From the NCBI GenBank assembly GCA_945874585.1, contig CAMCHB010000007.1:1-21274 (forward strand): a stretch of 21,274 bases of DNA. Reading direction: 5' to 3'. Numbering within the stretch: position 1 is the stretch's first letter; the number at the start of each line of letters is the position of its first letter. Source of the stretch: an uncultured Clostridium sp. Its GTDB lineage: Bacteria > Bacillota > Clostridia > TANB77 > CAG-508. Under the pieces are notes generated by a model. That model was not told the origin of the DNA. It ran no database searches and saw only the letters and a list, made by a program, of their open reading frames with translations. Shown in pieces: positions 1 through 9,000 of the stretch. A program made the translations under genes and the position numbers.

Positions 1-277
1 TTTCCACATGAATACTTTGTGGTACATAACCAATTTTTAAATTTTGGTATTTCTCATCTTTTTGATTGAAAAATTCGATGGTTCCTGTGTGTTTTATTTC
101 GCCTAATATGGCTTTTAGCAAGGTGCTTTTTCCTGCCCCATTTTTTCCTATTAAAACTGTTAACTCTCCACAATGGATATGAATGCTAACATTCTTTAAA
201 ATTTCATCTTGTCCAAATTTTACGCCAATATTTTGCATTTTTATGCAGTGAAATCCACAAGCTGAACTCTTTTCCAC
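1..277 (-). CDS. znuC: Metal (zinc/manganese-type) ABC transporter ATP-binding protein, 3' part cut off
   Basis: This is the ATPase subunit of a metal-uptake ABC transporter, which would drive import of the metal delivered by the adjacent lipoprotein. Only the first 92 codons are present; the gene runs off the left edge of the window. A Walker A motif GKNGAGKST sits at residues 44-52 and a Q-loop (GYVPQS, Gln87) follows. I chose the GTG at 277 because TGAGGTGAG (282-290) lies just upstream. The overlapping ATG at 279 is in another frame and stops after 12 codons. The start lies 15 nt after the znuA stop, so the two genes are one operon. The N-terminus holds an unusual Cys-Gly-Phe-His-Cys cluster (residues 7-11) ahead of the nucleotide-binding domain. 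Assignment to the ZnuC/MntB-like group rests on Walker A, the HIHCGELT segment and the neighbour; zinc rather than manganese is not proven. Confidence 0.88.
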   Translation of the reverse strand, partial: MEKSSACGFHCIKMQNIGVKFGQDEILKNVSIHIHCGELTVLIGKNGAGKSTLLKAILGEIKHTGTIEFFNQKDEKYQNLKIGYVPQSIHVE

Positions 278-292
278 ATTGCTCACCTCATT

Positions 293-1186
293 TTATTTTT
301 GAAAAATATTTTTTAGGAGCTGATAATTTTCCTTCATCGTGTTGATATAGGCGTCTTTATCATCCTTATTTTTCTTATCTCCTGTTACACCAGAATCTAA
401 GGTATATATTTGTGCTCCTGTTTCCTTTGCAATTAGTTTGGCATTGGTTTGATTATCATTTTTATCAACAAAAATTGCTCTAATGTTTTTATCTTTTACT
501 TGTTGAATCACATCTGTTAATGCACTACCAGATAAGGTGCTTTCTTCGTGTTCTGTATAAACAGGAACAATCTTCAATTCTACATCATCTAATAAATAAG
601 CAAGTGCTTCATTGCAAGATACTACATAGGTTTCTTTGGTTACTTCATATCTTTGCTTTTCCAAATCGCGTATTTTATCACTATATTTTTCAGCATTTGC
701 TTCGTATTGTTCTCTATGAGCTGGATCATTGGCTACTAAATCGTTTTTGATTTGTTCAATTTGCTTTAAGTAATTATTGGTATTGTTCCATACATGTCCA
801 TTGATTTCATCCCCATCTTTGATCCAATACAAATCTGCTTTTGATGTATCTGAAATGGCCAAATCGGTTCTATTTTGTGTGATTTTATCCATAAAGTTTT
901 CTACGCCAGCTCCATTCATGACAAACATATTAGCTTTTTCGATCTTACGCAAATCCTTTGTTTTTAAAGTATAATCGTGTAAACATCCCACTGCTGTATC
1001 TGTCATATTTTGCACCTGTACATCCTCTATACCATCACACAAGTTTAAGGCTATCACATACATAGGATAAAAAGAAGTTACCACACGGTAAGAATACTCC
1101 TTTTGTGGTTTAGCACATCCTGTTAATCCTATCAATAGAATGAAACACAATCCAATCCAAATTCCTAATTTTATAAACTTTTTCAT
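293..1186 (-). CDS. znuA: ZnuA-type metal-binding lipoprotein of an ABC transporter
   Basis: This is a 297-residue extracellular substrate-binding lipoprotein (ZnuA/AdcA family, PF01297) that would capture zinc or a related divalent metal for the transporter encoded next to it. The start is the ATG at 1186, preceded by AAAGGAG (1194-1200) at 7 nt. The open frame extends 30 codons further up, but that stretch has no ribosome site and overlaps the promoter. Residues 1-23 are a lipoprotein signal (MKKF..., hydrophobic core) ending in the lipobox LTGC with Cys24 to be lipidated. Two of the usual metal-ligand histidines are recognisable: His70 in GCLHDY and His131 in GHVWNN. Where the family normally has a third His and a Glu/Asp, this protein has SCNEALAYL (Cys191, Asn192) and VDKND (Asp241), so its coordination or metal may differ. 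A short acidic/lysine stretch (270-278) lies near the C-terminus. Confidence 0.9.
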   Translation of the reverse strand: MKKFIKLGIWIGLCFILLIGLTGCAKPQKEYSYRVVTSFYPMYVIALNLCDGIEDVQVQNMTDTAVGCLHDYTLKTKDLRKIEKANMFVMNGAGVENFMDKITQNRTDLAISDTSKADLYWIKDGDEINGHVWNNTNNYLKQIEQIKNDLVANDPAHREQYEANAEKYSDKIRDLEKQRYEVTKETYVVSCNEALAYLLDDVELKIVPVYTEHEESTLSGSALTDVIQQVKDKNIRAIFVDKNDNQTNAKLIAKETGAQIYTLDSGVTGDKKNKDDKDAYINTMKENYQLLKNIFQK

Positions 1187-1232
1187 ACGATTTCTCCTTT
1201 TCTTTTGCTTAATTTTCAATATTTCTAGTAAA

Positions 1233-1261
1233 ATTTTAACACCCATTTCCCTGAAAATCAA
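1233..1261 (-). promoter_or_regulatory. Predicted sigma-A promoter of znuA-znuC
   Basis: Read on the minus strand, TTGATT (1256-1261) is followed after exactly 17 nt by TAAAAT (1233-1238). A TG one base before the -10 gives an extended -10, TGTTAAAAT. Transcription would start near 1226, about 40 nt before the znuA start. The -10 lies in a short AT palindrome (TAAAATTTTA) that could be a Fur/Zur-family operator, but I see no match to a known Zur box. The surrounding gap (1187-1432) otherwise holds only the hairpin at 1382-1418. Confidence 0.6.
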
Positions 1262-1381
1262 GCCAACTGTGTTCATTTCTTTATTTTCATATGTTTATTT
1301 TAAGCTCTTGCTATGCTTAAACAAAATTGGCTACCGCTTCTCCTCAAAAAGTTTCTAGGAGTGATAGAGAATTTTAACAAG

Positions 1382-1418
1382 CCAAAGGAGATAGCCCTAC
1401 ACGACTATCTCCTCTTGG
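1382..1418 (-). terminator. Hairpin downstream of the proximal thioester adhesin, probable terminator
   Basis: CCAAaGGAGATAG (1382-1394) pairs with CTATCTCCTcTTGG (1405-1418) around a 10-nt loop, with one bulged base. It begins 15 nt after the stop codon at 1433. The U-tract on the minus strand is weak (TTGTTAAAATT), and the plus side has a T-rich stretch too, so it may be bidirectional or inefficient. It separates the adhesin operon from znuA. Confidence 0.55.
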
Positions 1419-1432
1419 TTTGGATCTATTTT

Positions 1433-4400
1433 CTATTTTTTGATTTGTCTTTTACGAATGATAACAATTGCTCCTCCTACAACAGCAAGTGCTGCAATTG
1501 TTCCTACCAAGATCCAGTTGGATTGGTTGCTACCAGTTGGAGGGGTAATAATGACTTCTTCTGTATAATCAGAATCGTTTTCTCCTCCAGGTGTTGTTTC
1601 ATAAGGTCTCTTATTTCCTGGAATATTATCTTTTCTACCAACTAGGTTTGTGAATTGAATGGTTTCTGCCACATTGTTGTATGATAAATCTTCTTGATCA
1701 TCTGCAGAAGAAATTGTCTTTGTTAAGGTTAAATCAACACTTGCTGATTCACCTGGTGTTAATGGTTTACTTGCTAATGTATCATTGATAATAACTTGGC
1801 TAACCGGTTTTTCTTCTCCTTTTGCATTTTTATAAGCCACTGTCATACTACTGTCTAAGTATCCATTTTTCTTCATTTCTTCTACATTCTTTAGATCGGT
1901 ATTTTCTACTAACTTCCATCCTGGATTTGTCTCTTCTTTAAAGACTAAACTATTATCCACGTAATCCATAATCTTATCAATTGATGTTGTTACGATACGA
2001 TCAGAAGAACTTTCTTTGCCGGTATAATAGGTTTCGCCAACACTATTTTCATTGGCTCCTGTTGTATCAATTTCACCGGTATTGGTTACGGTAATCTTAT
2101 ATTGAATTTCAACATTGGCACCTTGCATCAATTCTTCATCCATGTAGATGTGAATTTTACCTTGAGTTGTATTGTTATTTTTTACCCAGTTAACATTTTT
2201 GTTTAATCCCTTTTGTGTATCCACTACTGGATTACCATTGGCAAGTGTTACCTTGATACCTGCGATTTCTTTGTTTAATGTCACATCATTGTTTGGTCTA
2301 TTTTCAAGTCCAAAGTCGATATTTGGAATGGTATAATCAAATGTTTCATAACCATTTGCCTCTGTACGATCGTATTCCACTTGTACTTTAATTTTAGCTG
2401 TATCAGCATACATCCATGTGTTTTGGATCAATTCTTGATACAAATCTTGTTTTTGATTTTCGGTTGCGTATAAAACATCACCAATATTAAATTTCATGAC
2501 TTTTGAATATTGGATAACTGCTAATCTTCTAGCTTCATTATCTTTGGCATCAGAAACTCGACTCTTCATCAAATCCTGATTTCTTAAATCAAGCCATTCT
2601 GCATTGATATTTTCTCCTTTATGGTATGCCGTAGACTTGTAATCCTGTCCATTATATGATTTCTCGTTGTTGCCTGGTAAAATTGTTTTTTCTGTATCAC
2701 CATATTTGAAACGAACAATAAAGTTTCCTGGGATAAAGTCCTTGAAAATGTATTGTCCTTTTTCATTTGATACATTTCCATTCATGACTTCACCACATTT
2801 TCCATCTAAGACTTTTCCATCGCTGTTAACATATTGATAAGCACCTTCACCAGTTGCCATTTCTTTCCAAATATATTCATATTGCTTACCATCTGCTCCA
2901 TCAACAAGTTCTACTAATTGAACAGTAACACCGTTTACTTTTTTCTCGTTTGCATCCATAATGCCATCGCCAACAACTTGTTTTGTACTCAACGTTTTGG
3001 TTCTTTCATCTTCCCATACAAAACCATTCATGGTTCTTTCTTCATTTTCTCCCATCTTAATGTGAATGGTTGGTGCAGAATCTGAATCATCTTCCTTGGT
3101 TGCATTATCATAAGGATTTAAATTGCCTGGTGCAGAATCGTGATCAACTTGTCCCGTTGGTTTGTTCTTTCCATTATTGGTTTCAAAAGTTGAGAAACTA
3201 TTGATTTCAACAAAATTACTCTTTTCTCCTAAAGCAATCGCACGATTAGCATCTTTGTTTACTTCAAATGTAACATATACATAAACTTCTTCGCCAGATT
3301 GTAATACAACATCTTTCAAATCGGTTGTATACATAACATTTAAGCTGCTTCCTGCACGGTCTGTATTGGTTTGATATTTACCTGTTGCATTCCATGTAAG
3401 ATTTCCTTTTTGTCCATTGCTTGTTTCATAATATGATTTTTGTGCTACGACTTTGTTTTCTTCTACTCCATCTGCATTTTGAATTGGTAAAGTTAAATCA
3501 TCGTTTATTACATGGTATGTATTATCATAATAGTCTACCAATTCATTGATGGTTCCAGCAGGAATACCACTTTGGTTTCTAACTGTCATCTTATAGGTAA
3601 CAAAAGTTTTCAATTCTTGATCTTCAGATTTTGTTCCCTTGATTTCGTCAGCTGATACATTTAAGTCATTCTTTTTGTAATCATCAATACGATAATTGTA
3701 GTCAGATTTGTAAATTTCACGGTTATAATAAATATTGTTGTAATTTGGAGAATTCTTTACCGTAATATCAAATCCATCCATATTAGCTCTTGCATTGTAT
3801 TGATAAGTCATTTCTTTTTTGTTAATGGTTAATTTGGCTGCACTAACATCCTTGGTTAATGCGAAATCAGCTTCTGGTCTTTTCTTTAAGCCTAAATTGA
3901 TATAATTCAAATATTTATAATTTGCTTCATAAACATGATTATCAATTTGTTTGTCTTCACTGTTGTTGGTGTATCTTTCTGTGAAAGGATATACCACTCC
4001 TGTTGTTGCTGTATTAACTGTCATGACAAACTCTGGTTTTACATGTCCTTGTTCATCTGTTGTAACCAAAGTAGAAGTACCATTTTCCGTTTTATATGTT
4101 AAATCTGCTGTTTTGTTTCCATTTACATCTCTTGCTGTACCATAGCTGGTGTCTGCTGTGTTTGCTTTGCTTGCATCTCCACTAATTTCATAGAATTTAG
4201 CATTGAAACTATCTCTTGCTTCTGTTGTTTCTTCTGTCTTAGAAGAAATAGCATACTTGGTATCATCTGGGTTGTTTTTATACTCCTCTACACTACCATT
4301 GGCAAAGGCCTTTGTGGTTGTGTAGGTCATACCATCGTACTCAAATGCCACATCATATTGTCCCATTGGAACTCTTGTGAAATAATATTCACCACCATCG

Positions 4401-6016
4401 TTTGTATAAACAGGGTTTTCCTTTGCTGTTGCTAATTCTGTTGTACCTTTTTTATAAAGTGTTACTTTTACATTTGGAATACCTTTTTCTGGTGTTCCAT
4501 CATTTTGGTTACCAATCAATCCATCAAATTGACTTTCCTTGCCTGTCTGTGTATCTTCCCATACCACACCAGATAAACGAATGGTTAAAGTTAAATCTGG
4601 ATTATCAGGATAGTCTGGATAATCTGGTGTTTCTGGCCAAGTAGGCCAATAATGATAATTAGATCTACCATATCCTGGCCAATTCATAATGCTTGGAATA
4701 GCTGGTACATATGGTGTATCTGGAATTGTTGTTGGTGTTGGTGTAATATCCAATCTTCCTGTTGTTACATTTCTTTCTGCCTTAATTGTCATGGCTAATT
4801 TCTGTGAAGTTAAACTTCTGACATTTGCTTTAATTCTGTAATTATCACGAATTTCGTGTGCACTGGTAAATCCATGTTTACAAGGTTGCATATAAGAACC
4901 ACCGACTCCATCTGGTACTGATTTTGCTTCATTACACATATGAGAATCGAATTCCACATTCCAGTTAACCTGTTTGTAAATACCATCCATGTCCTCATAA
5001 TCTGCTACAATATTGGTATCGTAATAATCTACTTCTATCATAGAAATTTTACGAATGTTGTTGTTGGCACATTGGGTTCCATCCAATACAATGTTAAATT
5101 CTTCACCACTATATGGGTAGTTGAAAAATTCACTTCCAGTTGTACCATAATCTTCATCACCTGCAAGTCTTGCTTTTCTTGTATTACTGTGTTCTGCATC
5201 ATAGGTGATTTTCCAGAAACTTTTGTTGATTTCTTTTCCATCTTGATCGTATAATTTTATTTCTTGAATACCACCAAAATTTTGCTTCTCACGATTACCA
5301 ATCTTAGCAAAACCTCTTTCATATTTTAATGCAAATGGTCCTGCAATGATTTGATCTTTGGTCTGATCAAAAGAAACATCTCCTACGTTAATTTTATAAG
5401 TAGAACTAAATCCTCCAGATGCTTTTAATCTTTGCTTATATTCTTGAAATGCCATTGCTTCTTGTGCCAAATCATTCATCCCTACTCCATTGTTGCCAAG
5501 CACTGCCCATAACGCATTTTGTGCTTCTCCATTTTGTTTATCGTAATTGTAAGGAAATTGGTATAATACATAGGCAATTGCCCAATCGCTATCAACGCCA
5601 GCTTTTTTTCGAACGACATTATTATATTTGGCTAATGATTCACTGGTTGTGCTCGAAGCTCCTGGTTCACCACTTAAAGGAATCGTTTGACCTTGAAATG
5701 GATCTATTACCTTTTGATCAATATTTCCGATTTTTACTCTTGTGTTTTCTTCTCCTGTTAATCTTCCGCCATGTTGTTGACAAAAGACTTCTTTTGTTTT
5801 GTTGTATTCTTCAAATGACATATAACCACCAGATGCAAAATCTTTTCCATGTAAAGTATTTTGCTGTGTTACTTTTGTAGAGGAAAAATCCTTTTTGGTA
5901 AATCCATCATCTAATGTAATTTGTTGTAATGCCATACTAGGATTCCAAATTGCTACGATAAATGCTAATGTCATGGTGATAATTGCCATTGAAAATATGA
6001 AATATTTTTTCTTCAT
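1433..6016 (-). CDS. Thioester-domain (TED/TQXA-like) sortase-anchored surface adhesin, proximal copy
   Basis: This is a 1527-residue cell-wall protein, probably a covalent adhesin. Residues 1-30 are a signal peptide (MKKKYF..., cut near SMA). A thioester-type domain follows: Cys79 in VFCQQHGG and Gln166 in AQNALW, matching the Cys and TQxA-W motifs of TED (PF08341) domains. Next comes a module with paired cysteines (Cys361, Cys379) and a Trp/Pro/Tyr/Asp-rich linker (about 435-473, PDYPDYPD). An SdrD_B-like beta domain starts near 480 (SGVVWEDTQTG) and a second near 995 (MNGFVWEDERT). Each is followed by a GL-x-RP-type module, the last including a DUF11-like strand set near 1285-1480. The C-terminus has TPPTG (1491-1495), a hydrophobic helix and an RKRQIKK tail: a sorting signal that is not LPxTG. 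Thioester chemistry and wall anchoring are inferred from the families. It is the paralogue of 11602-16200 and ends its operon. Confidence 0.85.
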   Translation of the reverse strand: MKKKYFIFSMAIITMTLAFIVAIWNPSMALQQITLDDGFTKKDFSSTKVTQQNTLHGKDFASGGYMSFEEYNKTKEVFCQQHGGRLTGEENTRVKIGNIDQKVIDPFQGQTIPLSGEPGASSTTSESLAKYNNVVRKKAGVDSDWAIAYVLYQFPYNYDKQNGEAQNALWAVLGNNGVGMNDLAQEAMAFQEYKQRLKASGGFSSTYKINVGDVSFDQTKDQIIAGPFALKYERGFAKIGNREKQNFGGIQEIKLYDQDGKEINKSFWKITYDAEHSNTRKARLAGDEDYGTTGSEFFNYPYSGEEFNIVLDGTQCANNNIRKISMIEVDYYDTNIVADYEDMDGIYKQVNWNVEFDSHMCNEAKSVPDGVGGSYMQPCKHGFTSAHEIRDNYRIKANVRSLTSQKLAMTIKAERNVTTGRLDITPTPTTIPDTPYVPAIPSIMNWPGYGRSNYHYWPTWPETPDYPDYPDNPDLTLTIRLSGVVWEDTQTGKESQFDGLIGNQNDGTPEKGIPNVKVTLYKKGTTELATAKENPVYTNDGGEYYFTRVPMGQYDVAFEYDGMTYTTTKAFANGSVEEYKNNPDDTKYAISSKTEETTEARDSFNAKFYEISGDASKANTADTSYGTARDVNGNKTADLTYKTENGTSTLVTTDEQGHVKPEFVMTVNTATTGVVYPFTERYTNNSEDKQIDNHVYEANYKYLNYINLGLKKRPEADFALTKDVSAAKLTINKKEMTYQYNARANMDGFDITVKNSPNYNNIYYNREIYKSDYNYRIDDYKKNDLNVSADEIKGTKSEDQELKTFVTYKMTVRNQSGIPAGTINELVDYYDNTYHVINDDLTLPIQNADGVEENKVVAQKSYYETSNGQKGNLTWNATGKYQTNTDRAGSSLNVMYTTDLKDVVLQSGEEVYVYVTFEVNKDANRAIALGEKSNFVEINSFSTFETNNGKNKPTGQVDHDSAPGNLNPYDNATKEDDSDSAPTIHIKMGENEERTMNGFVWEDERTKTLSTKQVVGDGIMDANEKKVNGVTVQLVELVDGADGKQYEYIWKEMATGEGAYQYVNSDGKVLDGKCGEVMNGNVSNEKGQYIFKDFIPGNFIVRFKYGDTEKTILPGNNEKSYNGQDYKSTAYHKGENINAEWLDLRNQDLMKSRVSDAKDNEARRLAVIQYSKVMKFNIGDVLYATENQKQDLYQELIQNTWMYADTAKIKVQVEYDRTEANGYETFDYTIPNIDFGLENRPNNDVTLNKEIAGIKVTLANGNPVVDTQKGLNKNVNWVKNNNTTQGKIHIYMDEELMQGANVEIQYKITVTNTGEIDTTGANENSVGETYYTGKESSSDRIVTTSIDKIMDYVDNSLVFKEETNPGWKLVENTDLKNVEEMKKNGYLDSSMTVAYKNAKGEEKPVSQVIINDTLASKPLTPGESASVDLTLTKTISSADDQEDLSYNNVAETIQFTNLVGRKDNIPGNKRPYETTPGGENDSDYTEEVIITPPTGSNQSNWILVGTIAALAVVGGAIVIIRKRQIKK

Positions 6017-6021
6017 TCTTG

Positions 6022-6030
6022 CACCCCCCC
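6022..6030 (-). promoter_or_regulatory. Unusual ribosome binding site: run of seven G before the proximal adhesin
   Basis: Seven consecutive G (plus-strand C 6024-6030), then TG, stand where the Shine-Dalgarno should be, with the ATG at 6016. The first G is also the last base of the upstream TAG stop (6030-6032), so the two genes are probably translationally coupled. The equivalent site in the other cassette is a canonical AGGAGGTG (16208-16215). G-run pairing with the anti-SD would need a G-U wobble, so it should be weaker. Confidence 0.6.
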
Positions 6031-9000
6031 TAATTATAATATCTTGCCGTCTTTTTCTTCAAAACAGATAAACCGGCTGCTGTTAATAATAATCCAATTA
6101 GTATGATACAGGTATACAATACTGCACCACCTGTTTTTACAGAAATAATAACATCGGCTGTTCCTAAATCGTCTTCTCCTTGTGCTCCATTGCCTGGAGT
6201 AGAGTCAATATCTTTCATTCCATAATCGTTGTAATCTTCTGCAATTTCAGCTCTGTTGTTAGATACGCCTGTATTCGTTTCTGTCATAGTTTTGGTTAAA
6301 ACCAATTTTACTTCTTTTGTCTCACCTGGATTTAATACTTGGTTTGCTAGTTCATTGCTGTATACATTACCATTGTTGCCTTGGTACCAATTTGGATTCA
6401 AATCTGAACTAAATTTGAAATCACTTGGTAAATAGTCTACTACATTTTTTGCATAACCAGCTACATTGCCTTCGTTGGTTACTTTTAAGCTATATTCGAC
6501 AATAACAGTTGTGCCTGCTAAACGCTTTCCTGTAATATCTACTTTTGCTAGTTTACTATCATTGTATTCATAAGCTTTGCTTCCTTCTTTATTTTGTACC
6601 GTAATTTTGGTTACAGCTTTGTCTAGTTTTAAATCAAATTTATTTTTGTAAACTAATCCCATATCCACATTAGCATAACTGCTATCAGTCAATCGAATGG
6701 TATCGGTTACAGCAACTGTTTTTAATTCATTGTTTTCTTTGATATTATTGGTAACCACGTCTGAATTTTGTTGCTCATTTACACCATTTTTCTTATATTC
6801 TGTCAAATCATATACATTGGTATCATAATCAAATACAACAATGTAGTTACCGCTTACTAAATTGTCCCATACATAAGATCCATCTTCTCCTGTTTGGATA
6901 CGCAATTCATTTTGTTGATCATCTTTCACAAACTGACCATTGTCTGCATTCATTAAACGAACCGTTACACCACTTAATAAGGTTTCATCCGTATCTCTTG
7001 CTCCATTGTTGTTCGCATCTACCCATACCGTTCCTCTTATTTTATAAGATTTGTTGGTATTATTTAGATTTCCTGTATTGTCTGTTTCCCCGTTATTAGC
7101 AGGAGGATTTGGACGATCGTTTGCTTGCTCGATAATGTTCTTTATTTCTTCTGTTTTTATGTCTTGTATATTTTCTCCTGTGATTGTTGCATAGTTGGTA
7201 ATTTCTTTTTCGTCTACATCATTTGGTAAATTTTTTGCTTCTGCTACAATGGTTAAACGAATGGTTCCACCAGCTAACAAGTTAGTGGTCATTTCAATTT
7301 GATTGTTGTATTCATTTAAAGAACCTTCTTGTCCATTGTCCACTGTATAAGATCCGCTTACAAATTTTAATTCATCTGGTAATGCATCTTGAATCTTCAT
7401 GCTGTTAGCAGATAGCTTGCCTGTATTACTTACTTGAATGGTATAAGTAATACGATATCCTTCTGCTAAATATTCTTTGCTAATATCACTTGAAATGTTT
7501 GTCTCTATATTTGGTTTTGCTACTGTGTTAATGGTTTCTGCTGAAACATGTTTGTTAACACCATCTGCTGTAACAGATGTTGTAGTACGAATTTCTTTTT
7601 CTGTTTCACCTTCTGCTAATGGAGCCATTGTCACTGAAACTTCTACTCTTTTTGTTTCTTGTGCTTGCATGGTGCCTAAATTCCATGTAATTTTACCACT
7701 CGCTTGATCGTATTGAGCAGGTGTTCCATCTTCCCAATTTCCAGTACTTTCATTATAGTTCTGAATATTTGCTTTTTCATAAATTGTTCCATCTGGTAAC
7801 ATTTTTTCTGCTACTACGTTGTTTTGTGTTTGATTGCTCGTGTTTTGAATATCTATGGTATAAGTCATTTCTTGCTTTTCTGCTAATAAAGTATTTTTAT
7901 CAACACTGGCATTTTCTTGTAAGTTAAAATAAGCTTTTTCAATTGAATTTCCAGTGCTTTCACTTGTCAAAGATTTTTCCAAATCTTGTGCTGTTAATAC
8001 CACTTTATTAACTGCTATACTTCCTGGCACTTCTTTGACTTCCTGTGATGCTGTGATTTTGCTATTTTCATCTACCTGATAAAGTTGATAACTACCTTTA
8101 GCATCATCATAAACCAAAGAATAACCTGGAACTTTTCCAAATCCCTCTAGATGATTTTCATAATAGTTGATAATGCTTGGCAATTTTTGAACAACTGCCT
8201 CATATTCCTTTTGTACGGTTTCTCCTATTCCTAAATGATCTATATTCCATGTAATATAAGATTGTCCATTTTCTTGTTGTGTTTCTGGATAAATATAACC
8301 ACTTTTTACTTCGCCATAATTACCAGATCCTTCTTGGTATTCTGCATATTTTAAGAAAGCTGGAATATAATCTTTTGCTTGTACGTTTTTAACTTCTTCT
8401 TTTCCTGTGTTTGTAATAGAAACTGTATATTTCACCATTTGTCCTTCTTGGATTGGTTGTCCCTCTCCTACTGAAATATTCTGGTCTATTTTTAATTTAG
8501 GTCCTTCTCTTGTTGTTAAACCAACTGGATCTGCTTCTGCTACAAAGGTTTGTTCACCCAATTCTGATTTTTCCGTATAAGCTACACCAAAAGCACCATA
8601 TAGTTGATTTCCATGTTCCAAATTAGCTGGTATCTCAAAATCATAAGCAAATGAAATACTGCTACCTGGTTGCATTTCATAAGAATCACATACTACCATG
8701 TAAGATTTGATTTTACTCCAATCTGCTGGATTCTGTGTCCATGCATTTTGTTGATTTTTCAAATCTTGTGTTGCTTCTCCATTTTCTGAATAATAGATTT
8801 GTACTTGATTTTCAGCAATTCCTTGTGCTGTTAATTGACTTTTTAAAGTTGTTGAAACTGTTGTTCCTAAATCACGATTTCCAAATACCGTTCGGTTTCC
8901 TTGGAATGGAATTCTTCCGATGGCTGTAATATGGTTACATACATCTCCTGTATTATTCATAAATGTAACATTCATTTTAGCTGTTTTGGTAGTATCATAT

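Noticed and set aside
1187..1276. A 30-codon upstream extension of znuA beginning at 1276
   Set aside because: It has no ribosome site, would place the lipoprotein signal internally, and overlaps a good promoter; the ATG at 1186 has AAAGGAG at 7 nt.
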